Shown: positions 1 through 7,616 of the stretch, piece after piece | Layout of the letters: every line of letters starts with the position of its first letter | How positions within the stretch are numbered: the stretch's first letter is position 1 | DNA from: Sphingobacterium chungjuense | Lineage (GTDB): Bacteria; Bacteroidota; Bacteroidia; Sphingobacteriales; Sphingobacteriaceae | Assembly (NCBI RefSeq): GCF_011316935.1 | Contig: NZ_WLYS01000003.1 | Coordinates: 641,395 to 705,394 of the forward strand | DNA: 64,000 nucleotides | Direction of reading: 5' to 3' | Translations under genes and position numbers: made by a program | The notes under the pieces: model-generated | The model's input: only the letters and a program-made list of their open reading frames with translations | Databases searched by the model: none | Told to the model about the DNA's origin: nothing

Positions 1-2
1 AC

Positions 3-2000
3 TTACCAAAAGGAGGTACACATTATGAGCCTATCAGTTGGGTGGAAGCATTCAAAAAAATTGCGGAACATTTTCATGCACTCGACACTCCGGATGAGGC
101 TGCATTTTATACTTCGGGCAGAACCAGCAACGAAGCCTCTTTCGTTTATCAACTTTTTACAAAAGAACTCGGAACTAACAATATGCCAGATTGCTCGAAT
201 ATGTGCCATGAGACTTCAGGAACTGGGCTAAGGCCGACGATAGGTATCGGTAAGGGAACCGTAAAATTAGAAGATTTCTATGAGGCAGAGCTTGTCATTA
301 TTGTGGGGCAAAATCCAGGCACCAATGCACCAAGAATGCTGAGCGCGCTGCAAAAATGTAAGGAAAACGGAGGGCAAATAATTGCAATCAATCCCCTACC
401 AGAAACTGGATTAATGGGCTTTAAAGATCCACAAGAAATAAAAGGATTAATTGGGGGAGGCATAAAATTAGCAGATCTCTACCTCCCAGTCAAGATTAAT
501 GGTGATATGGCATTGCTGAAAGCCCTAGAGATATTGCTTTTGGAACTTGAAGAACAATCCGCTGGCCATGTGTTGAATCGCAAATTCATAGCGGAGAAAA
601 CGATAGGATACGAGGACTTCGTGAGAGAATTGGGTCAGTACAATTTAGAATTTCTAGCGGAGCAGTCTGGCGTATTGCTATCTCAACTACGTAAAGCTGC
701 AAAAATATTAGCGTCCAAACAACGAATAATAATTTGTTGGGGAATGGGAATTACCCAGCAACCAAATGGCGTAGATATGGTCCGAGAAATGCTAAATATT
801 CTACTGATGAAAGGAAGCATTGGTATCCCTGGAGGAGGAGTGTGTCCAGTGCGGGGTCACAGCAATGTCCAAGGCAATAGAACAATGTTGATCGACGAAA
901 AACCTACGGAAGACCAACTTGACATACTTGAAAAATTTTATGGATTTAAGATGCCACGGAAGCACGGATACGATGTGGTGCGCGCCATCAAAGCGATGCA
1001 CCAAGAAAAGATTAAAGTGCTCTTTTGCATGGGAGGAAATCTCTTATCTGCTGCGCCAGACACAACCTATACCGCCAACGCATTGCGAAAGTTAGATCTC
1101 TTGGTGTCGGTATCTACCAAATTGAATCGAGGCCATTTGGTGCATGCAAAGGAATCAATAATCCTTCCCACGTTCTCTCGTTCTGATTTTGACATCATAC
1201 ATGGAGAACTACAAATCATTAGTACGGAAAATTCTATGGGCGTCGTACAGTCTTCGAAAGGCGTTTTGAAACCTGTTTCTGATAACCTTATCAATGAGAT
1301 GCAGATTGTTTGCAGACTGGCTATGACCACATTTGGTCAAGGAAGTAAAGTAGATTGGCAGCGTTATCACGACAGCTACGATGCGATAAGAGATGACATC
1401 GAACAATGTATTGCTGGATTTGAAAACTATAACGAGCGAATACGACAAAAAGGTGGTTTCTATCTTCCAAATGCAGCAAGGGACGAACAGCGCTTCGCAA
1501 AACAGCTTGATTACAAAGCGCCCTTTACCATTACAGAAGTTCCTGAAAATAAATTGGCGGAAGATGAATACATGATGGCGACTACACGTACACACGACCA
1601 ATTTAACACCACAATTTACGGTCTAGATGACCGCTACCGCGGTGTTTACAACGAACGCCGTGTCATTTTCATGAATAAAATTGACATCGAAAAAGCAGGA
1701 TTGAAAAATGGTGACAAGGTCGATCTGTTTAATTACGATGATAATGTCACTAGGATTGCACCTTTGTTCGTGATTGTCGAATATGCTATCCCAGAAAAAA
1801 ACACCATGACCTATTTCCCTGAAACAAATATACTCGTACCAATCAACAATGTGGTGAAAGAAAGTAATATGCCCGCTTCCAAATATGTAAAGATTAAGAT
1901 CAAAAAACATGATCCCAATATTTACGCGCAAATAGATCAAACACTTGGTAGAAACAACACTCCTGCGAATCTAGAGGTAGAGGACACAGTACTCCACTAA
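3..2000 (+). CDS. FdhF/YdeP-family molybdopterin oxidoreductase, 5'-truncated by window edge
   Basis: This is the C-terminal ~665 residues of a formate-dehydrogenase-like molybdopterin oxidoreductase. The frame is open from base 3 and encodes LPKGGTHYEPISWVEAFKKI before the first ATG at 42. That segment matches the conserved 'ISWEEAF' region of the family, so the gene begins before the window and ATG 42 is internal. Family members are usually about 750-780 residues, so roughly 100 N-terminal residues are missing here. Visible family segments include VGQNPGTNAPRML, the glycine-rich GIPGGGVCPVRGHSNVQG and CMGGNLLSAAPDT in the molybdopterin domains, and a C-terminal dinucleotide-binding-like domain containing TRTHDQFNTTIYGLDDRYRG. 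The enzyme would need molybdenum cofactor, yet the Moco genes 1.5-3 kb downstream are broken. The substrate cannot be told from sequence; YdeP-type proteins are not all formate dehydrogenases. A terminator follows directly. Confidence 0.88.
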   Translation, partial: LPKGGTHYEPISWVEAFKKIAEHFHALDTPDEAAFYTSGRTSNEASFVYQLFTKELGTNNMPDCSNMCHETSGTGLRPTIGIGKGTVKLEDFYEAELVIIVGQNPGTNAPRMLSALQKCKENGGQIIAINPLPETGLMGFKDPQEIKGLIGGGIKLADLYLPVKINGDMALLKALEILLLELEEQSAGHVLNRKFIAEKTIGYEDFVRELGQYNLEFLAEQSGVLLSQLRKAAKILASKQRIIICWGMGITQQPNGVDMVREMLNILLMKGSIGIPGGGVCPVRGHSNVQGNRTMLIDEKPTEDQLDILEKFYGFKMPRKHGYDVVRAIKAMHQEKIKVLFCMGGNLLSAAPDTTYTANALRKLDLLVSVSTKLNRGHLVHAKESIILPTFSRSDFDIIHGELQIISTENSMGVVQSSKGVLKPVSDNLINEMQIVCRLAMTTFGQGSKVDWQRYHDSYDAIRDDIEQCIAGFENYNERIRQKGGFYLPNAARDEQRFAKQLDYKAPFTITEVPENKLAEDEYMMATTRTHDQFNTTIYGLDDRYRGVYNERRVIFMNKIDIEKAGLKNGDKVDLFNYDDNVTRIAPLFVIVEYAIPEKNTMTYFPETNILVPINNVVKESNMPASKYVKIKIKKHDPNIYAQIDQTLGRNNTPANLEVEDTVLH

Positions 2001-2012
2001 CTATAAGAGGAA

Positions 2013-2052
2013 GGATACGAGTGTTCTTTTTCTAACGCTCGTACCTTTTTTA
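2013..2052 (+). terminator. Rho-independent terminator after the molybdoenzyme gene
   Basis: An imperfect stem pairs GGATACGAGTG with CGCTCGTACC across a T-rich loop and is followed by TTTTTTAT. It lies 12 bases after the stop codon and separates the oxidoreductase from the MFS gene. Confidence 0.7.
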
Positions 2053-2187
2053 TAAAAAACCAAGCTGAGCTAAAGACCCTAACGTAGAACAGCTATTAAC
2101 AGCGCAGTTATGCAGATAACAATGCAATAAGGACGTCGATAGATCATTAAGTCCGACAATTAAAAGTGGTCAAACCAACCAAAATTT

Positions 2188-3426
2188 ATGCCTGATAAAA
2201 CCAATAAAAATCGCTGGCTTATAGCCTTATGTGCCGTAGGAATACACATTTCCATCGGTTCAGTGTACGCTTATTCTGTCATGACTAACCCGGTTAAAGA
2301 TATTTTTGGGGTAGATGACAGCTTACTCAAATGGTCTTTTAAAATTGCTATTTTCATGCTCGGTTTCTCTGCTGCGTTATTTGGAAAATGGGTAGAAAAA
2401 GTGGGGCCCAGAAAGAGTGGCACCGTAGCGGGCATACTGTATGGTGTTGGTATTTTGGGTTCCGGATTTGCTATTCAAATTGGTTCACTTTACTTATTTC
2501 TTGCATGCTATGGTTTTATTGGTGGTATAGGTCTAGGAATCGGCTATATCACGCCAGTAAGCACTCTAGTAAAATGGTTTCCAGATAAGCGCGGACTAGC
2601 GACAGGAATGGCTATCATGGGTTTTGGCTTTGCCTCGCTTATATTTGGCCCTATTATGCAAAGCCTATTTGAAGGAGTTGGTGTTATTAACGCTTTTTAC
2701 ATTTTAGGAATAGTTTACTTGCTGGTCATCCTGTCGTCCGCTCAATACATGGAAAGACCACCCGAGGGATATCTCCCCAATGCTTATAATCCGGGTGAGG
2801 GTAAAAAGGTTAAATCTGATCTATCAAATTTAACCAGAAATGAGGCCGTCAAGACGGTACGTTTTTACTATATATGGATCATGATTTTCATCAATATATC
2901 TTGTGGCATAGCGATTATTGCTGCTGCAAGTCCAATGACGCAGGAGTTATTAGGATATAGCGCCATGCAAGCAGCCGCAATTGTGGGCTTAATGGGTGTC
3001 TTTAACGGTATTGGTAGAATACTATGGTCGAGTATTTCTGATTATATTGGCCGAGCAAACACCTATATATTATTTTTTTTCTTTCAAATATTAGCCTTTT
3101 ACTTCCTTCCCTACATCGAAATCGAAATGCTATTCTTAGCCATACTATTTTTGATTCTAACTATGTATGGAGGCGGATTTGCTACATTACCTGCTTTTCT
3201 TGGAGATTTATTTGGCACTAAACAGTTAGGAGCTATCCATGGTATGGTATTGACCGCTTGGGGTATAGCCGGCATCGCTGGGCCATCAATCTATGATTAT
3301 GTACGAGAGCACACAGGATCGTTAACCACGACTTTACAAGTTTTTGCAGGAATGTTTGTCGTTGCGCTAATTATTTCTTTATTAATGAAGGTATCTATCA
3401 ATAGAGCTCAAAAAGAACAACTTTGA
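2188..3426 (+). CDS. OFA-type MFS transporter (oxalate/formate antiporter-like)
   Basis: A 412-residue, 12-helix major facilitator protein. The N-terminus (LIALCAVGIHISIGSVYAYS) and the loop after helix 2 (GKWVEKVGPRKSG) are typical of the OFA family (OxlT/YhjX-like), which carries small carboxylates such as oxalate, formate, lactate or pyruvate. A second segment, NGIGRILWSSISDYIGRAN, is the expected repeat of the MFS signature at the start of the C-terminal half. Being next to a formate-dehydrogenase-like enzyme makes a carboxylate substrate plausible, but a terminator lies between them, so co-transcription is not indicated. The start at 2188 gives a normal short cytoplasmic N-terminus. Substrate not determinable. 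Confidence 0.88.
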   Translation: MPDKTNKNRWLIALCAVGIHISIGSVYAYSVMTNPVKDIFGVDDSLLKWSFKIAIFMLGFSAALFGKWVEKVGPRKSGTVAGILYGVGILGSGFAIQIGSLYLFLACYGFIGGIGLGIGYITPVSTLVKWFPDKRGLATGMAIMGFGFASLIFGPIMQSLFEGVGVINAFYILGIVYLLVILSSAQYMERPPEGYLPNAYNPGEGKKVKSDLSNLTRNEAVKTVRFYYIWIMIFINISCGIAIIAAASPMTQELLGYSAMQAAAIVGLMGVFNGIGRILWSSISDYIGRANTYILFFFFQILAFYFLPYIEIEMLFLAILFLILTMYGGGFATLPAFLGDLFGTKQLGAIHGMVLTAWGIAGIAGPSIYDYVREHTGSLTTTLQVFAGMFVVALIISLLMKVSINRAQKEQL

Positions 3427-3479
3427 TCATAATAGAAAAACTCACACTCGACCTATTTGAATACTTGAAATGAGGAGGT

Positions 3480-3801
3480 TTAAAAGAAAAATGAAACTAG
3501 ATGACATCTTAACCGATTTGATCTTTGCCACCTTTCAAAGAGTATATTTCACCTATAACCTCCCTACGTCTGCTGGAGAATACAGAATTTGGCAATGGAG
3601 ATTACTTTAACGAAACAATGTCGCGATCAGCAATACACCAGCGTTCCTATTCCTAATAATGCCAGATACTGCACAGCCGGACAGCCTATTCTGCCTTCGC
3701 CAATCACCAATTCGCGTGCATTTTGTAGTTTTTTCTACGCTACCTCTCCAAAATCCGGCAAGGTGATTTTGGCAAGCATATCATTCAAAGTAATTATCCA
3801 T
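3480..3801 (-). pseudogene. moeB/thiF-like adenylyltransferase, decayed and truncated
   Basis: Reading the minus strand from ATG at 3801 gives MDNYFE, a TGA where Arg is expected, then YACQ, a frame change, ITLPDFGEVA, a TAG where Gln is expected, KKLQNARELVIGEGRIGCPA, VQYLALLGIGTL, another break, then LHCQILYSPADVGR and VAKIKSVKMSSSF. This follows the E1-like MoeB/ThiF/HesA family in order: start, LPxFGE, the GAGGLGCP nucleotide-binding loop (here GEGRIGCP, with key glycines lost), and the LHRQILYxxxDVGR segment. At least three stops and two or more frameshifts are present, and only about the first 105 residues of a 230-350 residue protein remain. It lies downstream of mobA on the same strand, as the last gene of a former Moco operon. 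Confidence 0.85.
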
Positions 3802-3875
3802 GTATTAGTTCTTCACTAGCTATTTATTACTTTCTTCTATGACTTGAAGCTTTTTGGCGCACTTTGTCTGTCGAT

Positions 3876-4481
3876 CTATCTTTCAGCCAATATAGCTTTG
3901 GCAATTTCCGCGTCCTTTGGTGTGTTCACATTCATCAAAGAAATATCGTCTAACGGTTTCAATATCAGAATCTCATGATTGAGAAGCACTCTTCGAGGGC
4001 AAGTAATGCCTTCTCCGAGAGATTGCAACAGCGCGGTATAACTACACGGTTCCCAAATCGCAATCAGCGGCTCTGGCTTTCCATCAAAAGAACTTTCAAA
4101 CGTTGTAGCTAATTTGGTATAATCCCGATTGCGCAATAGGAAATCCAGCGTTTTAGCGCTGAGCAACGGTAGATCACAAGCGACTATTAGCCAAGCGCGA
4201 TCAGGTTGCACACGAAATGCGGATAGCATACCTCCCATCGGCCCCATATTCAAAAACGTATCGGGGAGTGAGTCATAACTTTGATTGATTTCAGAAACCT
4301 GCTCTAAGCGACAAGAGATATAGACTTGCTCGCAAAAATACTGCAACAAATCCGCTGCAAAATATCTTTGCTCTTTCCCATGCCAGTGTATCCTATCTTT
4401 TGCGGTTCCCATACGTTCACTTTTACCACCAGCGAGTATTAAGCCATTAACCATCGGAATATTATTCTCTGTTGAAATCAT
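3876..4481 (-). CDS. mobA: MobA-like molybdenum cofactor guanylyltransferase, possibly degenerating
   Basis: A 201-residue open frame. MobA attaches GMP to molybdopterin in the cytoplasm. Motifs seen are [12 protein letters not shown] (nucleotide loop), [48 protein letters not shown] and [10 protein letters not shown], the usual Bacteroidota pattern. The normally conserved G-x-D-K after RMG reads G-T-A-K here, so the Asp is replaced by Ala. ATG 4454 ([10 protein letters not shown]) is an alternative start that begins right at the motif. The 5' end overlaps the broken moaC frame by about 20 bases, as in an ancestral operon. It is the only uninterrupted gene in the Moco cluster. Whether it is still functional or expressed is unknown. 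Confidence 0.8.
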   Translation of the reverse strand: MISTENNIPMVNGLILAGGKSERMGTAKDRIHWHGKEQRYFAADLLQYFCEQVYISCRLEQVSEINQSYDSLPDTFLNMGPMGGMLSAFRVQPDRAWLIVACDLPLLSAKTLDFLLRNRDYTKLATTFESSFDGKPEPLIAIWEPCSYTALLQSLGEGITCPRRVLLNHEILILKPLDDISLMNVNTPKDAEIAKAILAER

Positions 4482-4618
4482 TCTTCCCTCCCGACTTTTC
4501 GATCAAACATATTTCTTTAATAATCATATTGTGGCTCAACGCTTTGCACCTATCGTATATTGTAAGTGTGGCTACGTTAGCACCAGTCAAGGCATCGATC
4601 TCCACACCTGTCTCGGCT
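4462..4618 (-). pseudogene. moaC: moaC C-terminal fragment
   Basis: The minus strand encodes [31 protein letters not shown] and [14 protein letters not shown], then a stop. This is the C-terminus of cyclic pyranopterin monophosphate synthase (MoaC), which normally reads TGVEMEALTxxxVAxLTIYDMCK. The Met of YDMCK is Arg here. Only about 51 codons remain of ~155. The upstream end is joined directly to moeA sequence at 4615-4620, so the N-terminal two thirds of moaC have been deleted. Confidence 0.88.
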
Positions 4619-4995
4619 TAGGCAAGTAATCATATTTTCCCATAAAGACACCTCCGATCGTGATAATGACGTCGTATTCATGAAAGCTGCTTTCTACCTT
4701 CTCCTTGATCTTTAAATAATCAGCCGGGAGATGAACGGAATCTGCAAGGATGTTACTTTTAACGCGAAACAGATTGAATCATAATGCCATTTGAACGCCT
4801 AAGCGGAGCCGGAGAAGGCACCGTATGTGCATCGAACATTTCATCAGCAGTAGAAATAATGAGAATTTCAGGAAGTTTTTTGACAGAAAGAACCGTTTTT
4901 CCGACAGAAGATACTACGCGAATAACCGTAGGCGTTATATTTGATGGTCGTGCACTACTATCTTTCCTTCCGATCTATCACTTCCTGTACCGCGT
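4618..4995 (-). pseudogene. moeA: moeA internal fragment, frameshifted
   Basis: Three frame-shifted pieces on the minus strand read in order as MoeA (molybdopterin molybdenumtransferase). They are SEGKIVVHDHQI; ITPTVIRVVSSVGKTVLSVK continuing KLPEILIISTADEMFDAHTV and SPAPLRRSNGIMIQSV; and ADSVHLPADYLKIKEKVES followed by EYDVIITIGGVFMGKYDYLP. The family equivalents are the ITPAVIGVLASVGKT strand, the ISTGDELV segment, IRRSNxxML, and the molybdopterin-binding YDVVLTSGGVSxGxYD loop. The N-terminus and C-terminus are gone; the 3' end fuses to moaC and the 5' end to moaA. A stop (TAA after SVSR) and at least two frameshifts are present. Confidence 0.87.
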
Positions 4996-5004
4996 AAGTT
5001 CTAC

Positions 5005-5171
5005 CCCCCCCTTGTTAATTCTACATTCAATCTCGCCCATGCGCATTAAATCTTTCTGAGGTATCCACGAAAGGCCTTTTTCAGACATACAGTACGTACA
5101 ACGAAGCTTAAGTGATCCCCAACCGAAAATCTGAGATAATTTATCGCTCTTCCAAATCTATCAACCAGCAT
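5005..5171 (-). pseudogene. moaA: moaA N-terminal fragment
   Basis: From ATG at 5171 the minus strand reads MLVDRFGRAINYLRFSVGDH; then, after a frame change, LKLRCTYCMSEKGLSWIPQ and KDLMRMGEIE. This is the start of GTP 3',8-cyclase (MoaA), a radical SAM enzyme whose signature is CxxxCxxC. CTYC is retained, but the first Cys of the signature has been lost with the few bases missing at the frame change. About 55 of ~330 codons remain before the sequence passes into moeA near 5000 (just after a G8 run at about 5004-5011). This was probably the first gene of the operon. The 200 bases beyond it to the tRNA terminator are AT-rich with nothing recognisable. Confidence 0.87.
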
Positions 5172-5373
5172 TTTAAACAACACTATTAATACAAATATAA
5201 TTACTATTTCTTTAAAATTTATTTAAATAATAAAAGAGATATTTTATTAACAAAAGAAAACATCAAGTGATCCTGCACGCTTTGCGCGAAAGCTACGTTT
5301 AGAATTGTTAGATAGGTTTAGTTTTTTGATGACGTATCGTCAAAGCAGATCGGACGAGCATAGTATATTAACA

Positions 5374-5410
5374 AATAAAGCTGTTTTTCATCATGAAAAA
5401 CAGCTTTATT
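5374..5410 (-). terminator. Terminator downstream of tRNA-Asn
   Basis: A perfect 18-base inverted repeat (AATAAAGCTGTTTTTCAT and its complement) with a very short loop lies 6 bases beyond the 3' end of the tRNA gene. The arm ends are A/T-rich, so it could act in both directions. Confidence 0.75.
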
Positions 5411-5416
5411 TTGTCG

Positions 5417-5490
5417 CTCCTGAAGCTGGGCTCGAACCAGCGACCCTCTGATTAACAGTCAGATGCTCTAACCAACTGAGCTATTCAGGA
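5417..5490 (-). tRNA. tRNA-Asn (anticodon GTT)
   Basis: The minus strand folds as a 74-nt cloverleaf. The acceptor stem is TCCTGAA/TTCAGGA with discriminator G, the D-arm contains AGCTCAGTTGGTTAGAGC, the anticodon arm is TCTGA-CTGTTAA-TCAGA with anticodon GTT, and the T-arm contains GGTTCGAGCC. CCA is not encoded. A terminator follows immediately. Confidence 0.96.
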
Positions 5491-5596
5491 ATATTGCCCC
5501 GTTTGCTTTCGGTGACACAATATTCGGAAGATTTGAGGACTTATCAAAATATTCCCACTCAAAAAATCACAAGTTATTCAGTACCAACCAGAATAA

Positions 5597-6970
5597 TTAA
5601 TGCACCACATCTTTCAAGATGAGCGAAATGAATGTAAAGTAAATAAACAAGCCCGAAACATCCACCAAAGTAGATACAAAAGGCGCTGATGAGCTTGCAG
5701 GATCTGCTCCTAAACGTCGCAGAATGAATGGCAACATAGAACCGATTAATGAACCCCACAACACAATACAAACCAAAGAAAGAGAAACAGCTCCCGCTAG
5801 TAATTGCCAGTGATCTCCATAGGAAGCGGTAAAAGCCTGCCAAGCTCCGATGCGCACAAATCCTAAAGCGCCAAGAATGACACCCAATGCTAGTCCCGAT
5901 AATATTTCCCGTTTCATAACACGCCACCAATCACCGATCGTCACTTCTCCTAAAGCCATAGCTTGAATGATCAACGTCGATGCTTGAGAACCACTGTTTC
6001 CTCCACTGGACATAATCAGCGGCACCAAAGCCAAAAGTGCAACCGTTAATCGCGCTTCGTAATGCTCGATTACCGACGCTGTGAATAGTTGTCCCACAAA
6101 TAGCACCACTAACCAACCAGCCCGCTTTGAGACGAGTTGGAAAATGGAAACATCCATATATGGTTCGTCCAACGCTTCCGTACCACCGAAGCGCTGCATA
6201 TCTTCTGTATATTCTTCGTTTGCTACCCAAAGGATATCATCAATCGTCACAATACCCAACATGATGTCTTGATCATCGACCACTGGAAGTGCTACACGAT
6301 TGTTCATACGGAAGATTGTTACAGCCTCTTCTTGTGGGTCGTCCGCATACAATTTGATTAGTCGGTTGTCAATCAAGTTTTCAACGAGATTTTCGGGATC
6401 GGCCAACAAAACATCTTTGATCCGAATATCATCTATAAGCTTGCCGTCTCCATCAATGACATACAGCACATCAATTGTCTCAGAAGCCTTACCATATCTC
6501 CTAATATGATCAAGTACGCGTGGAATAGACCAATGTGATTTTACTGTGATATAATCGGGCGTCATCAAACGACCAACACTATCTTCTGGATATCCCAAAA
6601 GGGATAGGGCTTCTTTACGCTCTTCAGGTGAGAGCAGGATGATGATTCGTTTAACCGCGTCTCCTTTTAGTTCACTTAAAAAAGACGTCCTGTCATCGGG
6701 AGGCATTTCATTTATCAACTCTCGAACCTTAGGAGCAGAGAGTTTTTTGATAATCCGTTCTTGCGTAGGAAAGTCAAGAATCCGGAAAACATTGATCGCC
6801 CTTTTAATACTTAAGGTTTCTAAAAATAGCGGGCCATGCTCCGGCAGTTCGTCGATGAGTTCCTCGACATCAGATATATTTAAATCATTTAAATAATCCT
6901 CCAACGAGAGCATGTCACCTTGTTTGATGAGCAGCTCGATCCGCTCTACCTGCATATCTAGTTCTTCCAT
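5597..6970 (-). CDS. mgtE: Magnesium transporter MgtE
   Basis: A 457-residue MgtE channel for Mg2+ uptake in the inner membrane. The N-terminal superhelical MgtE_N domain covers roughly residues 10-135 (MPPDDRTSFLSEL, LLSPEERKEALSLLGYPEDS), followed by VGRLMTPDYITV, which opens a pair of CBS domains (about 135-255). The C-terminal half (about 280-457) has five transmembrane helices, with the ion-path segment PLIMSSGGNSGSQASTLIIQ and IGSMLPFILRRLGADPA. The length is normal. The start is preceded by a clear Shine-Dalgarno (AAAAGGAGGGC), unusual in this window. It stands alone, with the tRNA gene downstream. Confidence 0.95.
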   Translation of the reverse strand: MEELDMQVERIELLIKQGDMLSLEDYLNDLNISDVEELIDELPEHGPLFLETLSIKRAINVFRILDFPTQERIIKKLSAPKVRELINEMPPDDRTSFLSELKGDAVKRIIILLSPEERKEALSLLGYPEDSVGRLMTPDYITVKSHWSIPRVLDHIRRYGKASETIDVLYVIDGDGKLIDDIRIKDVLLADPENLVENLIDNRLIKLYADDPQEEAVTIFRMNNRVALPVVDDQDIMLGIVTIDDILWVANEEYTEDMQRFGGTEALDEPYMDVSIFQLVSKRAGWLVVLFVGQLFTASVIEHYEARLTVALLALVPLIMSSGGNSGSQASTLIIQAMALGEVTIGDWWRVMKREILSGLALGVILGALGFVRIGAWQAFTASYGDHWQLLAGAVSLSLVCIVLWGSLIGSMLPFILRRLGADPASSSAPFVSTLVDVSGLFIYFTFISLILKDVVH

Positions 6971-7616
6971 AATGCCCTCCTTTTATTAATACCCTACATT
7001 GGTGTTGATCTGATAATTTGCTTGCAAAAGTCGGGTATTTTAAGCGGAATCGCTAATTAAATTTTACTGCACATGAAGCTCATTTGGATCATCTCAATCA
7101 TGAAAAAATACTGCGATTGGCAACCATAAGTTCACTAGCATAAAGACACAATGTCAGTAAAAACTAGTAAACAAAAGAGTTTCCCAACTTTGAATTTTAT
7201 TTATAAAACCATAATCCCACAAGCATCGAGAAGTCTTGGTTTTGAGACGATCGTTTTTCCATTCAAGCAAATCGGATGAACTGGCTGTTTTTGGATGGCT
7301 AACATTTTTTAAGAACCCGATCTTCCATAAAATGCAACGCTGCAGAAATACAATGTGCTATAAATATTGCGAATATCGCTGCACAAATATTTATCACCGA
7401 TGAGGAATATATCGCAAAATAGTTTAGCTTTATCTTATGATAAATACGAACTATAGAATTGATGATAAAGACAATTTTACAACAGTTTTCACAATAAATT
7501 ACCAAACACAATAAACATCATAAAACTCTTAATATAAGTTATTTATAATTATTAACTAATCTATTTATACATATATTATAACGTATTTTTACTAAAAAAA
7601 TTAGCTAATCCATTTT
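6971..7616. other. Intergenic region, 646 bp, AT-rich, possible gene remnant
   Basis: This region separates the divergent mgtE and the large surface-protein gene. On the minus strand at about 7299-7420 a short frame ends in a hydrophobic helix followed by SAALHFMEDRVLKK. That resembles the C-terminal end of acyltransferase-3 (OafA-like) membrane proteins, which often finish with a helix then HFxExPxLK. Nothing upstream of it is recognisable, so it may be chance or a tiny remnant. The 100 bases before 7617 are very AT-rich and probably hold the promoter of that gene, but no clear TAnnTTTG is present. Confidence 0.3.

Noticed and set aside
42..2000. ATG 42 as the true start of the molybdoenzyme
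   Set aside because: The frame is open to the window edge and the residues before it belong to the family, so the real start lies outside.
3491..3610. 39-codon plus-strand frame with a good Shine-Dalgarno (GAGGAGGTTT)
   Set aside because: It is antisense to the moeB-like pseudogene, whose reading is supported by several family motifs; the peptide itself resembles nothing.
3589..3819. 76-codon plus-strand frame
   Set aside because: Shadow of the moeB/thiF remnant on the other strand.
4784..5059. 91-codon plus-strand frame
   Set aside because: Antisense to moeA and moaA remnants; the minus-strand reading carries recognisable MoeA and MoaA motifs.
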